A DNA stretch of 64,000 nt from Cyclina sinensis (GCA_012932295.1 JAAONU010000001.1:35619449-35683448); one strand, 5' to 3'; counted from the stretch's first letter, positions 44,317-56,734 are shown. The notes: generated from the letters alone by a model not told the origin. Translations and numbers: made by a program.

Positions 44317-44601
44317 GTGGGGAACGATCTGATATTATGCATAACATTTGAAAAATATATTCCATTAATTGAACAAAACGATATAGATAATAATTATATT
44401 GATCTCCCGGTCAGATTTTCAATGAATAACAATGTCAATACGTCTGGCAATAAACTGTTAGATATTTGTTTCAACAGGAATCTAAGAATTCTTAATGGGC
44501 GCATTGGCGAGGATGCTAATAAAGTTAGTTGTACATTCATATCCAAAAATGGCAACAACTTGATTATGTACTTATGTCACACGACTTCTTTAATTATATA
44601 A
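44317..44601 (+). pseudogene. LINE endonuclease C-terminal remnant
   Basis: LPVRFSMNNNVNTSGNKLLD, then CTFISKNGNNLIMYLCH. A frame slip turns the expected NLIDYVL into NLIMYL; the DYVLMSHDFF continuation is present in another frame before the hAT-like insertion. Confidence 0.7.
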
Positions 44602-44627
44602 CGGATTTAATAGTTTATGATTTATAT

Positions 44628-45461
44628 TAGGGATGGGAACGAATACTTATATCAATATTCGAATATTCGCTTTGCCATATTCGAATATTCGTTTGTTTTC
44701 AGTTCAGTCAGTTACCCGAATTTTTGTATCCGAACATTGGTACTGTTTTATCACCTGTACGTTGTCGTGGGAAACAGCTATTTATAATCTAGAAATGGCG
44801 TACATGGCTTGTTTTATGCAAGTTTTACATACTTATTAAGTGATTTGCAATACATAATATAGTCGGTTCATTAAAACCGCGTGAAATAAGCCCAAACACA
44901 AGAGAGGTGCATGTTTTGTGTTTTGTTTGTTTTTTTTCCATACAGTACAGCTTATTTCAATATTGTTAAGCGATGATCAAATATAAAGCGAGGATGTTTT
45001 TTTTTCAAATATATCTTATAAGAGGAAAATATTTGAGCTATTCTACTGATTCGGCAACTAAAAAGTAATATCAATAGAGATATAAGCGTGACTGGTTGTT
45101 CGTTTTCGTAAAACATGACGTTAATCCTTGAATATTGTGAGACAAACAACTTCTAACATTTGTGAAATAAACGGGCGCCAATTAAAATGAACAAAATACG
45201 CCTGTGGCAAACTGTTAATCCGTAACGATTGCCCCTGCCAATAATGCGTTGCAATTTTATTGTTAACTGGATCATTTTTAACACGAGATAAAGAAGCACA
45301 ATACCAAACAGATTGGGATTTTTGCATAATCAGAATGCTTACATTAAAAAATCAACGATGCTTTATTTGAAAAAAAAATCATTTTAGAATATTCGAATTT
45401 GATTTTCAGATTCGAATATTCGGTCGATTTTCGAATATTCGAACATTCGTTCCCACCCCTA
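44628..45461. mobile_element. hAT-like non-autonomous element nested in the LINE
   Basis: Left end TAGGGATGGGAACGAAT, right end ATTCGTTCCCACCCCTA. Flanks are ATTTATAT (44620-44627) and ATTTATGT (45462-45469), an 8 bp target duplication with one mismatch, as in hAT transposons. Several 'cgaatattcg' palindromes lie near both ends. 834 bp, no transposase. Confidence 0.85.
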
Positions 45462-45496
45462 ATTTATGTCATGTTCTCACCACGTACCGATAGAAG

Positions 45497-45895
45497 TTGA
45501 TTTGTTTACTACCGGTAATGCCACACTTCAATAATAGAAATATTAATAAATTATTTTGTAATGATGAAAAAAGTACTGAGTTTAAAACTCTTATTGAGAC
45601 GCAGGTTTCAAACTTAGAAGACATTGTAAGCCATATATTTTCTTTTTACACAGATTTCAATGGAGGGATTGAGGAGTTCTCAAATATTTTATATCAAAAA
45701 GCTTTTGCTGTTTTGGCAGGTCTATCAATTAAAAAAATCCAAATTACAAACGTAAATTTAAAAGCCTATGATTCACACAATAATGCGAATAGGCAAGACT
45801 TGACTTCCGATCAGCTACACAGATATACTGCAAAAATATATCTATTGATCATCACATTGACTTATTTGGTAAACGGCGCGATTATCGAAATATGA
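45497..45895 (+). pseudogene. LINE linker remnant
   Basis: MPHFNNRNINKLFCNDEKST and IEEFSNILYQKAFAVLAG resemble the region between endonuclease and RT of CR1-like elements. It continues from the sequence interrupted by the hAT-like element. Confidence 0.6.
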
Positions 45896-46139
45896 AGCAT
45901 AAAGCTCGTGCTATTATAAGGCCAAACAAAAAATGATTTGCATAGATTAGCTATGTTAAGGCCACAGGAGTTTTTGGGGAAAAAAAAAAAGGAAAAAAAA
46001 ATTTATAATTATAATGTCAGCTCAGATGATTTTTTAAACATTTCAAGAATATATACTCTGACTATAGTTAATTTACTAATGGAGATGCTATAATATACTA
46101 CAAAACAATCCTGAAATCAACGTCGAATTTCTTGATAAT

Positions 46140-46358
46140 TTGTTTTCGGTTAAAGAAGTGAGTAAGGGGTTTGCATATCTGAAACGTGTTAAAAGTAGTG
46201 ATGTTGACATTCTTATCCCGAAAATATTTATTGAATGTAAAGAAATGCTAGTTCCTTTGTTATGCAGGTTTTTAACCATTTATATACAAACTGTATTTAT
46301 CCCCATAGCTGAACGAATGGAGTCATCGCCCCTTTTCCAAAGAAAGGAAACATGTTAA
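46140..46358 (+). pseudogene. LINE reverse transcriptase N-terminal remnant
   Basis: VSKGFAYLKRVKSSDVDILI followed by IFIECKEMLVPLLCRFLTIY corresponds to RT motifs 0-1 ('LK..KS.G.D...'). The palm with FADD/YADD is absent downstream, so a large internal deletion is likely. Confidence 0.7.
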
Positions 46359-46369
46359 TTAAAACTCCT

Positions 46370-47260
46370 TAAGTATTTAGGTGTAACATTATCATCCAAT
46401 GACAGATATTATCAAGCACAAAGGTCGTTATGTCAACAAGCTATGGAAGCCATATATTCTCTTTTTTCATTATTTGATGATGTTCCTTTTAAATTGTCAA
46501 TAAAGGTTAAATTATTTGACTCAATGGTTTCACCGATCCTTGGGTATGGGATTTTCATAAAAAGCCAGACGTTGAAAAACAACATTTAAAGTACCTTAAG
46601 CAAGTACTCGGTATTAAGCAACAAGCAACTAACATTGCAGTTTACGGTGAGTTTGGCAGAGTCCCTTTTTCAGTAATCAGGAAAATCAGAATAATAAAAT
46701 ATTGGTTTAAAATAATGAAAAATCCTGATTCTATTATATTTTAGTTATTTATTCTATGTAATATATATGGAAAATTTACGAATAAATGGTTTCTCTGAGC
46801 TAAAAATAGATTTATGCGACACTAGGTTTTCATATATGTGGTGTAATGTTTTAGTCAGAAATATACAGATACACGACCAGTTCATACAACAATGGTTTAC
46901 AGTTATTAACAGGTAAAAAAACCCGGGAAACTTACTGTATCTTTAAAACTAGAAAAGTACCGTTGTGTTTAGAATGATAAACATGGGAAGTCGTTGCTTA
47001 GATTTCGATACTCTTCTCACAACTTACAAATTGAAGAAGGAAGATTCAGAAATACTAATAGAAATCATAGACATTGCACTAAGTGTAACATGAATACAGT
47101 CGAAAATGAGTATCACTTTTAATTAGTATGTCCATTTTATAGACATTTACGAAATGATTGCTTACCAAATTATTATTGTCGTTTGCCTAGCATTAACAAA
47201 TTTAAATCATTAATGAACAGTTCACAAAGAATTACACTGAATAAGTTGTCTTAATTTTTG
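46370..47260 (+). pseudogene. LINE C-terminal remnant
   Basis: Frames with stops encode YLGVTLSSND-like sequence, HKKPDVEKQHLKYLKQVLGI, GEFGRVPFSVIRKIRIIKYW and a Cys/His motif CTKCNMNTVENEYHF, all usual after the RT in CR1-like LINEs. Confidence 0.65.
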
Positions 47261-47590
47261 TATGATACAAATATGTTAAGAAGTTAGAAATATTATTCTT
47301 AACAGAAAATCAGTGATAAATAATAGTAGTTAATTATTTCGAAATGTTATATGTGTTTAGTAAATGTAACCTAATACGTTAAAATCAATAATATCAAGGC
47401 ATTGTCATTGTCAATTTATAACTGATAAATGTTGATTTTGGTAAATTAATTATAACTATCTATACATGCTTTTCTAGTGTATTTTTGTATACTGGATTAT
47501 TATAACTTTCCGCCAATTATATACATGTATGTACATTGGAGATGAACGTTGTAAATGTTAATTCCAAATAAATATATAAAAAAAATATAT

Positions 47591-48555
47591 ATTTATATGG
47601 AAAATGCTTGAAAAAATATAGGGATCGAGCGACAGTTTCGAGTCAAACCGACCTGTCGCAAGTCATTGTATGTAGATTCATCGCAAAACAACTGTGTCAG
47701 TTTTGTGACTTCATTTTAAGTTTAAGGAATGATATTCAGATGAAATATAAATAGCATTAGTAAAACGTCAGAGGATTTCATGAAACGTCCTTTCAAACTT
47801 AATAAACCTTCTGATCAAAACTGCACAGATCTTGTTTTAACTTCCGTAAACCTATCGTCTCAGTTTCGTGTTCTTGTGTGTCGAAAATTGGATTGAATAT
47901 CGCTTGCACGGCAATGTAATATGTATTCCTTTCAACAAACATTGATAACTATAAACCGTTGTTTTGTAAAACAGCCTATTTGTGACTTCGTTTCAAATGT
48001 CTTTTTACATTTTTGGTCGCCTTCATTGATTTGTTTTAATATGACAACAGAAACTGTAAGTATGATGGTAGTTCAAATAAGGTGTTAATTTTCAATTATT
48101 TTCCGAAAGATGTCTTTAAAGTTATTTATACCATTCGTTAGAAATTGTCCGCCTATTTTCAAAATTTATATATATTATAAGGAAAAAATAATAATATACG
48201 ACTTTTTCACAGGACAGAACAGAACATAATTTTACTGACTTGCCAAATTGACATCGACAATACATTTTACATTATGCTATAAAGTATAACAAAAAGTATA
48301 ACAAGTCACGAACATAGATTCATACGTAATGGCACAAATTCACCTAAATCATTCCAAATTTCACACAGAAATTGAAACGAGTGTACAAAAAATATTTCTT
48401 ATGATATAGTATTGATAATTGTTTATCTACGCTTAGTGGCCTCTTTCAAATATTTAACTAGTCTATACAACTCATTTCCATTTTCAGACGGTAAAAGTTG
48501 AACGAGCTTAAACCTACTAGGTCTACTGAAGTGACACAGCTTGTTTTTTTCGTTC
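47591..48555. other. Intergenic, nothing recognised
   Basis: AT-rich sequence without repeats or coding signals that I can identify. Confidence 0.45.
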
Positions 48556-48690
48556 TTTTTATATTTGAATACAATTGACATTTTTTATATTTGAATACAA
48601 TTGACATTTTTTATATTTGAATACAATGGACATTTTTTATATTTGAATACAATGGACATTTTTTATATTTGAATACAATGGACATTTTAA
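48556..48690. repeat. 26 bp tandem repeat, about five copies
   Basis: Unit 'ttttatatttgaatacaat' plus 'tgacatt' (or 'ggacatt'), nearly identical copies, suggesting recent expansion. Confidence 0.9.
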
Positions 48691-49099
48691 AACGAAATGA
48701 AATTCATTTTTCCAAATCATTTAAAGAATGTAAAGGCAATCTTAGTTTACAAAAGTAGCTTTTTAGGTACACAGATAAAATATCCAAGTACGTATTGTTT
48801 ATAAACAAACGATGATTTAACATTATTATACAGTTCAAATATGTTTTATCTTGCTTATCATTTTGCCCTTTTTTGAATGAAGGTATCGATTAGTACTTGC
48901 TTGAATAACAAAATAATAATATTATTTAATACTGTGGGTTGTTCCAGACATAAGGAAAACCATTATCACATAACATTTATAAAACATTTGATAAGCAATT
49001 TGTTTTTCCATTATACAGACACTTAAGGTAATATCATATACCCTTTTTAGTATAACATTATCAGTCATTTGGAGCTAATAGAATGGTATCAAAACTTTC

Positions 49100-49800
49100 A
49101 AGAAAATATTCATTTAGTAGAAACTCTTTACCGGCTGATTTATTCCATTTTCGGTTTGAACTGCTTTTTCAATTTCTTCAACTGTGATTTTTTTTTCCAT
49201 AAAGTTCATCAAAACTACAATCTGTATTATTAAAATCAAGCTTTGAACAGAACATTTCCGACTCGTCATCACAATTTTGAAAAATGTTATTTCTCAGTTC
49301 AGAAAAATACTTCAATAGAGAATTTAAATCGATATTTTTCGTATTACCTTTTTTCTTTGATTTGAAATATTTCTAAAATTCACGAGGTTTGGAGTAATGA
49401 AAACTTTCTACTTCCTTCAATTTCTGAATATGATATGCATTTTGTTTTTTGCGTATCAATATTTTATATTCTGACACGTTTACAGAACTGACGCCTGTAA
49501 AGACCTGATTTTCAACGATTATAGCATTCAAGTGCATTAGTTTACCGAGCTCTTGCCTGAGAACACTCTGAATCATACCAATCATTAAGATTATATGCTT
49601 CATCAATCCCCTGCTTTATTCAGAAAGATCGGTTTGTATAGGAAAATGGATCAGCAGGTAGACGCTTAAATTCAATAAAAGTATCTACGGCATTACTTAT
49701 CGCTACTTCATCCTTTTTGGTCTCAATATAAAAAAAATACTTTATTCAAGGAGGATAGTTTGCTATCTTTTATTACGATAACAATGTCTAGTAACGTCCA
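49100..49800 (-). mobile_element. LINE fragment, linker/RT region, decayed
   Basis: The minus strand reads LKEVESFHYSKPREF, FSELRNNIFQNCDDESEMFC and KITVEEIEKAVQ-like sequence with stops. It resembles the endonuclease-RT linker and RT start of CR1-like elements, in the opposite orientation to the LINE at 44.2-47.6 kb. Confidence 0.6.
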
Positions 49801-50614
49801 GAGCCTTATCAAATTGATCTATTTGATTAAATCTATAGTGGTTGGTAAAATGAACGGTAAGCTGGAATATTCATTAGTAAAATTAATGGTAAACTCGAAA
49901 TAACCGTTATTATATTAAAGGAAGTAATTTGAAAAAGTATTCATGGGAGTTGGATTCACTTGCGCATTGAACGTTACATACTTATTTCATTAAATGTGTT
50001 ATAGTTACGAAATTTTGCATCATTAACAACATTCTGAAGATAATGTGTTAAGACCATTGGCCATTTTAAATGGTACTTGTACAATAAAGCTAGAGGTAAA
50101 GTTTATGTTAAAATAAATTCTACTAAATAACATTATTCATTATATCCAGTCTAAATATCTACGAATTAATATCCATTAAATCATAAAAAGGGGAAGAAAT
50201 TCAAGTACAAAAGGTACCGATGATGCGCATATAATGTTCCCCTGAAGCAAAACCATTTAGCCACTTCGAAAAAATCTTATTTGTACTACTCTTATTAGGC
50301 TCTTGTATTGACAAAAATATTGATTTATTTGACAGCCACTGTATTCTTATAATTAAACATTTTTGGATAGTTTTCTCTGTCATGGATAAAAGTACTTCTT
50401 GAATGATAAACTATAAAATTTAAATTATTATCTTTATTATTCTTTATTATTTTATTGTTTTTTTATATTTGTTATTACTTTTGTTAAACATATAAGATAT
50501 CGACAATGCATACAATTATTTATCTCCGCACAGAAGTTTTTGTTTTTTGTTTCAAGCATAATTTATTGATATTGAATGGCAAACCATTTTTTTTTGCTGG
50601 AAAAAACATCTCAC
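49801..50614. other. Intergenic, nothing recognised
   Basis: Downstream of the relic receptor copy. The terminal two exons expected here are not found. Confidence 0.45.
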
Positions 50615-50729
50615 CAAAAGTAAATATTTCCCACAGAACAGCACCATATGGCAAAACATTGCTTTTCTGTGAAGCACGAGCGGTCGACCTAAAGCATTCT
50701 GGTGCCATCCATTTTTTATGAATAAGTTT
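50615..50729 (-). pseudogene. Relic receptor copy C: APE/helix F exon
   Basis: The exon is still 115 bp. Reads KLIHKKWMAPECFRSTARAS and QKSNVLPYGAVLWEIFTFG, aligned to gene A exon 23. The helix F Asp is Asn (SNVL) and the acceptor AG has become AA. The donor GTGAGA survives. Confidence 0.85.
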
Positions 50730-51277
50730 TTGTGTTTCTGTCAATACAAAACAATCGAAATACATAATGGTTGATTAAGATAACTTTGCATTCTATATTC
50801 AATTAAGAAACTCCTCGGGTCTCTTTTAATACTAATGTATTCATACATATTTTGGATTTCTCTACATTGTCATGGATTCTGGATAGACTCATGCCTAAGA
50901 GAATGCGAAGTTATTGCTGTTTAAATTTTTGATTCGAGAGAAAAAATGGCTGTTACTTAGTTTTTGTGTAAACAAAACAATGAAATTGAGCATCCAATCA
51001 GAAATCAATATATTAAGTGTCGATGCTCTTTAGGGAGGAAACCATTGTTCACAGCAAATACGGGTTTTTGCTCACGGTATATACGGTTTCGTATAAAGAT
51101 ACTTTTAATCAATCAAATTTCGTCAAATATATCTGCGGTATTATAATATCAATTGTAATAAAAAGAAACAAATGAAACGGAGTTTGTAAAATTATGAAAT
51201 AAGAACTTAATATATTCGACGAAAACAACGTCACAAAAACCAAAACAAAACAGGATCAAGTGGGTAGAATGACTTAA

Positions 51278-51455
51278 TCTTCAGTGTCTTTGAAACTACT
51301 TTTGACTGTTTTGACTTTAGCTTTGCAATGTATGTCAGCAAAATTACCGGATTTGAGCAAGTTCTCAAGAACAACGTCATCAAAACTGAACTGCCAGTTT
51401 TACACATCTTGGAAGTCTATTTCCACACACTTGTAGATGTGTTCTGTATTGTTCT
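51278..51455 (-). pseudogene. Relic receptor copy C: N-lobe exon
   Basis: Aligned to gene A exon 19 ('NLLKSGNFADI' is kept). It has a TAA stop before NWQF, a small deletion that shifts the frame after FADI, the VAIK lysine region altered, and the donor GT changed to TT. Confidence 0.83.
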
Positions 51456-51574
51456 ATGCAAATACATGTTATTTTTTTGTAACAAATGTCTGTAGAACAC
51501 TATTGTGTATTCTTACAAATAGCAATTACTGACAAAGCAAGTTTAAGATATAACTGCAATAGAACATTTCTTAC

Positions 51575-51724
51575 CCTGTTGTCATATTTTTGCCGATTTC
51601 CTAGCATCTGACTTCGTAAAATTTACAAACATGGCATGCAAATCATGTCTGACAGGCTTCCTATTTCCGCGGCGTAATAGAAAAATAAATATTGCTTCAA
51701 GCGATCCAACAATAACAAGAACGG
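51575..51724 (-). pseudogene. Relic receptor copy C: transmembrane exon
   Basis: Reads VLVIVGSLEAIFIFLLRRGN, aligned to gene A exon 18, with Glu in the helix and a TGA stop near its end. Exons for helix C, hinge and catalytic loop that should lie between 50729 and 51278 are missing. Confidence 0.82.
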
Positions 51725-51964
51725 CTGAAATTATAAACAAATATTCTTTACACTAAGCAAAAATACGTAACACTCTAACGAAATACGGAAATCCTTTTTG
51801 AATTAATAAAGGCGAAACCCATTTCGACAACAACTGAAGAAATAGAAACTTATAATTTCAAGGTTTTTAAGAGCAAAATATTATTTTTTGGTGAGCAGGG
51901 AGTCTAAAGCTAACCTGTTGAGAAACTTAAGTATTGTGTGAACAGCATTTGTAGTTTGATACAA

Positions 51965-52265
51965 AAAAAATCTTGTTCTTGTTCTTGGACGTGTGATATG
52001 TCTTGTATTTGAAAAAAAATGTGTTCCTATTCTTGGAAGTTTGATATGTTACTTGCTTTAAATATGTCATACAATTTAATGTTTTAACAATTCTTTAAAA
52101 GAGTTATCACTCCTTGTCACTGAAGGTTGGATATGTCTTCTTTTCAATAAAGGTGGAATATGCCTTCTTGTCCTTGAAGATGGGATATGTCTTTTTGTCA
52201 TTGAAAGCGGAATATGTTTTCTTGACATTGAATTTTCTTTTTCTTCTTGAAAGTGGAGCATATTT
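51965..52265. repeat. Degenerate minisatellite paralogous to the 54 bp array
   Basis: Irregular units of 'cttgaaagt/ttggaagt..gatatgtc'. It lies upstream of the relic TM exon, exactly where gene A has its 54 bp minisatellite, supporting common ancestry. Confidence 0.65.
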
Positions 52266-52500
52266 TATTTTGTTGTGGTGACTGTTATATATTGCTGTTG
52301 AATGTGTTAATGTCTTTGTTCTTGACACTGTAACATCTTTTGTTTTATGGCAAGTAATGTTTAAGCTGAGACCATATAGCATGCAGAGGATGTCGATTTG
52401 AGAGATAACACAGATCAATAGAATAATACGGTAGTGAGGCTGAAACGAAATTTGCCATTATCGTGTAATATCATTACTTATTAAATGAAATAGAAATGAA

Positions 52501-53290
52501 ACAAGGGTGCCATTGTCACAAAAAACGCCCATCTATGTGTGACCCTTACCTTGGCACAGGAACCTGAATTTTGCGTGCAACACTCCACCTTGCAATGGTC
52601 AACATTTATCTTAAACTTTGCTCCGGACAAGTGTTTTCCATTGACCTCTAGATGTGACCTTGACCTTCTACCTAGAGACCTGATTCATGCGTGCAACACT
52701 ACATTTTATGATGGTGAACTTTTGTATCAAGTAATACAAAAATACCTCCATGCATGTAGAAGATATGCTTCGGAAAAAATCTGGACATTTCATCATCTCT
52801 AGTGACCTTGACCTTGCATACATGGACCAGTATTATGCGTGTAATGCTCAGTCTCATGATGGCGAACATTTGTGATAGAATCCCTCAATTCATGATCACT
52901 AAATGGTCCATACTAACATTTTCATATTTTTTCTGACTTTCGACCTCTGTGTGTAACCTTGACCTTTGCCACCGGAACCTAAACTTTGCACGCGGTACTG
53001 CACCTTACAATTTTGAACATTTATGCCAAGTTATATGAAAATCCCTCAATGCATGTTGAAGGTTTGCTCCGGACAAGCGTTTTTCACTGACTTCTAAGTG
53101 TAACCTTGACCTTTGATGTAGAGATCTGGTTCATGCATGCGACTAATCATGATGTTGAAGACTGGTACCAAGTATCATTAAAATCCAACCATACGCGTTG
53201 AAGATATGCTCCGGACAAAACTGAATGCCCCCTGCCCGCCGGAATGGGCGTTCCCATAATACGTCCAGTTTTTCAAACGGGCGTATAAAA
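52501..53290 (+). mobile_element. Tandem-array element with hairpin end, copy 1
   Basis: Starts 'acaagggtgcc'; units carry 'gaccttgacctt' and 'tgctccggacaa'. Ends 'taatacgtccagtttttcaa' + 'acgggcgtat'. Closely related to 54773-55575 in the same orientation. Confidence 0.78.
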
Positions 53291-53589
53291 GGATAACTGT
53301 ATTTGTTTTATATTATTACAATGTACGTAGGATTAATTTTGTTCCTGTAAAAGTATGGAGCAAACGACTCTGATTTCATTTTATATGGCTTAAATTGCTG
53401 CAAATTCAGAGACCAGTAAAAATTACCAAAATTAAATCCTGAATAAAAACGTGAAGCTATTCATTTTTTTTAATTTGATAAAAGGTTCAAAAGTGAGAAA
53501 ATAAATTCATTTTATTTTTTTCACTCAGTTTTTTTTAAACAGTGATGATAATAATTACTTGGGCAAAGATTGGTTATAAAAATATTTTT

Positions 53590-54206
53590 TTATAACACTG
53601 ACTTGAGGTACGGACGTGGGTGCGGCACGTCGTCTTGATGTGTGAACACTTGTTCAAAGCTATTTCAAATTCTTCAATGCATAAAGAGAAATACAGTGTA
53701 GAAACTAATGAGAACATATTCACATGAATTGATTACTTTTAAACATTATGTGTGACCATGACATTTTAGCAAGGGATGTAGGTGTTTCACAGGGCACGTC
53801 TTCCTGATGTGGTAAATACTTGTGCCAAGTTATTTTAAAGTCCTTTCATGTATAAAAAAAATAACAGTCAAGACACGAATGTGATTACATTTAAACTCTA
53901 AGTGGGACCTTCACATTTGAGGAAAGGGATTGGGTATTGCATGCTAAACGTCGCCTTGTTGTGCCTTGATGTGCTAACCAGTTATGCAATGTTATTCTAA
54001 AAGCAGTGCGTAAGAGAATTACAGTTAATACTTTTTAACTCTAAGTGTAACCCTTATATTTAAGGTAGGGACATTGGTATTGCACGCGACGAACACACTG
54101 ATGTGCTGAACTCACTGTGACGTGAAAAAATTGCGAACACTCGAACGGACAAACAGAAAACCACACGGACGGTGCGATTTTTATATCCCCACCTTCGGGG
54201 CATAAA
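53590..54206 (+). mobile_element. Different tandem-array element with hairpin end
   Basis: Units carry 'gcacgtcgtcttgatgtg' and 'aagttattttaaagtcctt'. A 'ggacggtgcgattt' stretch leads to the hairpin 'tatccccaccttcggggcat'. It separates two members of the other family. Confidence 0.7.
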
Positions 54207-54772
54207 CATATTCCAATTAAGGATTTAATTTGCAAGATTGCAAGCATTATTTAAAAGTTTTGCAATTCTGAGCGCTAGATGACCTATTAGGGTGGTGCAG
54301 TCACTTTAGTTGGCACCTTAGTTGCAACATATTCTTTTTGAGTTATTTAATTTTGAGCTAGACAAGCATGAAATGTATTTTTCTAGGTCAATAAATATCT
54401 ATAATTAACACGTTATTACATAGACACTACTGTTTGATAAACTAATAAGCCCGAGCCTTAATAACGCATTAGAAGTTTAGGATTTAAACCAAGCTAAAAA
54501 ATCTTAGAGAGAATTGATTTACAATTTTGCTAACGAATGCTTGCTGTTAAGAAAGCACACATAATAATTTTGAATTAATCCCATATTTGTTTTTACGTTG
54601 TTTTAACATTACCAAGTACTGGCACGATTGATGATGCTAAGTATATAAAAGTTGCTAACAGTATATTAAAACGTGATGTCGAAGTGCATCAGGGGCATGT
54701 AATTTCTTCATCAAGATTAGAAAAACTACTTTAAAGCTTAAAGTTTTATGACGTTTCACATATTCGTGGGGT
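54207..54772. other. Spacer, nothing recognised
   Basis: AT-rich sequence between two array elements; no gene. Confidence 0.45.
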
Positions 54773-55575
54773 AACAAGGGTGCCATTTTCACAAAATACA
54801 CCCGTCTATGTGTGACCCTTACAATGAACACAGGGACCTGAATTTTGCGTGCGACACTCCACCTTACAATGGTCAACATTTGTTCCTAGTTATATTAAAA
54901 TCTCTCAATACATGTAGAAGTTTTGCTCCGGACAAGCTTTTTCCACTGACCTCTAGATATGACCTTGACCTTCGACCTAGAGACCTGGTTCATGTATGCA
55001 ACACTACATTTTATGATGGTGAACTTTTTATCAAGTAATACTAAAATACCTCCATGCATGTAGAAGATATCCTCCGGATAAAATCTGGACATTTCATCAT
55101 CTCTAGTGACCTGACCTTGCAATCATGGACCAGGGTTATGCGTGAAATACTCAGTTTTATGATGGCGAATTTTGTGATAGAATCCCTCAATTCATGATCA
55201 CTAAATGGTTAATATTTTTATCTGACCTTTGACCTCTGTGTGTGACCTTGACCTTGGCCACAGGGACCTAAAATTTAAACGCGGCACTGCGCATTTCAAG
55301 GGTAAATATTTATTCTAAGTTATATTAAAATCCCTCAATGCATGTAGAAGTTTTGCTCTGGACAAGCGTTTTCCTCTGACTTCTAAGTGTGACCTTGACC
55401 TTTTACGTAGAGACCTGGTTCAATCTTGCGACACTTCTAATCATGATGTTGAAGACTAAAATCAATCCATGAACGTTAAAGATAATGCTCCGGAAAAAAC
55501 TGGACGCCGCCCGCCCGCCCGCCGGCAAGGGCGTTCCCATAATACGTCCCGTTTTTCAAACGGGCGTATAAAAAT
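54773..55575 (+). mobile_element. Tandem-array element with hairpin end, copy 2
   Basis: 'acaagggtgcc' start and the hairpin 'aatacgtcccgtttttcaaa' + 'cgggcgtat' end as in 52501-53290, with the same internal units in the same order. Non-coding. Confidence 0.8.
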
Positions 55576-55659
55576 CGATTGTTAACTCTTCCGTATTTTT
55601 ATACAAAGAAAACAAAATAAACTTGGCAAACTTGACTTGCTGACTCAGTTAATTTTATA

Positions 55660-56685
55660 TATTTATATAACTTATATATATACTGAGCCAAAATGAAAAC
55701 CGTGTAGCGCTGCAAGATGGAAAACAGTGAATGCACGTGCTAACATAAAATTATGCTGTTATTTGGTGCATGTTTGCCTAAACTTAATACGCACAGTGAA
55801 GTTAAACTGGAAAAACAAATTGAAATTGTCATTTTGATAATCTTGCGCATTTTTCAAATGACGAACGTCAACAAGCTATGGGGAGGCTCCATGCTTGTCA
55901 GTCTGTGGTCGCTGTTGCAAGAACCTTTAATTGTTCACGACAAACAATTTCTAATCTCAGGACGTGAGTGTTTCAAACCGAGACAGTTGTTGACCGCCCG
56001 TTGCCAGGAGCGCCATGTGTGTCGTCACGCCGAGATGATTAAGCAATACGATTACGTCATCTTTGCAACAGATTTGTCACTGCAACTTCCATGAATAGGG
56101 AGATGTTTGGTGGAACGATAACTGCATAAACTGTCAGAAATCGATTGCATGCCGCTGCACTTCGCCCCCGGAGACCCCGTAATAGACCAATTTTAACACC
56201 TCTTCATCGCCACAACCGACTTGTGTTGGCCACAAGACACTTAAGGTTCAATCAAAGACAGTGGAGTTCGATTGTCTTCAGTGACAAATGGCGATTCACT
56301 TTGACATTTGCCGACGGCAGGGTCCCTGTGTACCGCAGGCGAAGAGAACAACACCCTCAAGTCTGCGTCCGTGAAGTTGACCGATTCGGCGGTGGCAGCG
56401 TTATGTTTTGGGGCTGTTTTTTGTGCACACGGACGTTCGCCTCTTGTTGTAGTTTAATGAAACTTAACTGCTGTCCAGTAAAGGTATCAGAGTTTGCAAA
56501 CCAGTTCTGCTTTCGTTTATGCAGAGACATGGTCCTGGACTAACGTTCCTGCAAGACAACTCTAGACCCAATACGTCAGTTCTTACGCAGAATTTTCTGA
56601 GAAATGCCGGTCTTTAAGTCATGGACTCGCAGTCGTGTAGCCCCTACCTCAATCCTATAAAACACATAAAACACATCTTGGACGA

Positions 56686-56690
<5 letters not shown>
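55660..56690 (+). mobile_element. Decayed Tc1-like DNA transposon
   Basis: Frames in order encode ACQSVVAVARTFNCSRQTIS, RLRHLCNRFVTATS, then the 132-codon ORF and QDNSRPNTSVLTQNFLRNAG, SPYLNPIK. This is the usual order of a Tc1 transposase (helix-turn-helix, then the DDE core), with stops and frame changes. TIRs not identified. Confidence 0.82.
56145..56543 (+). pseudogene. Tc1-like transposase fragment
   Basis: Contains HAAALRPRRPRNRPILTPLH, RQWSSIVFSDKWRFTL and DRFGGGSVMFWGC. The first catalytic Asp (FSD) is kept, the usual following Glu is Lys, and the third acidic residue in the later SPxLNPIE motif is Lys (NPIK). Inactive. Confidence 0.83.

Positions 56691-56734
<44 letters not shown>

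Larger units (their letters stand above)
44230..47590 (+). mobile_element. Decayed CR1/Jockey-like LINE, carrying a nested element
   Basis: Protein remnants in order: endonuclease C-terminus (NKLLDICFNRNLRILNGRIG), linker, RT start (VSKGFAYLKRVKSSDVDILI), then, after loss of most of the RT palm, the C-terminal region (LKYLKQVLGIKQQATNIAVY, HCTKCNMNTVENEYHF). Many stops and frame changes. The 3' end is near 47580, with an AAATATAT-like tail. Boundaries are approximate. Confidence 0.75.

Noticed and set aside
52107..52418. 103-residue ORF rich in KKTYP/KKHIP
   Set aside because: Translation of the degenerate minisatellite upstream of the relic TM exon.
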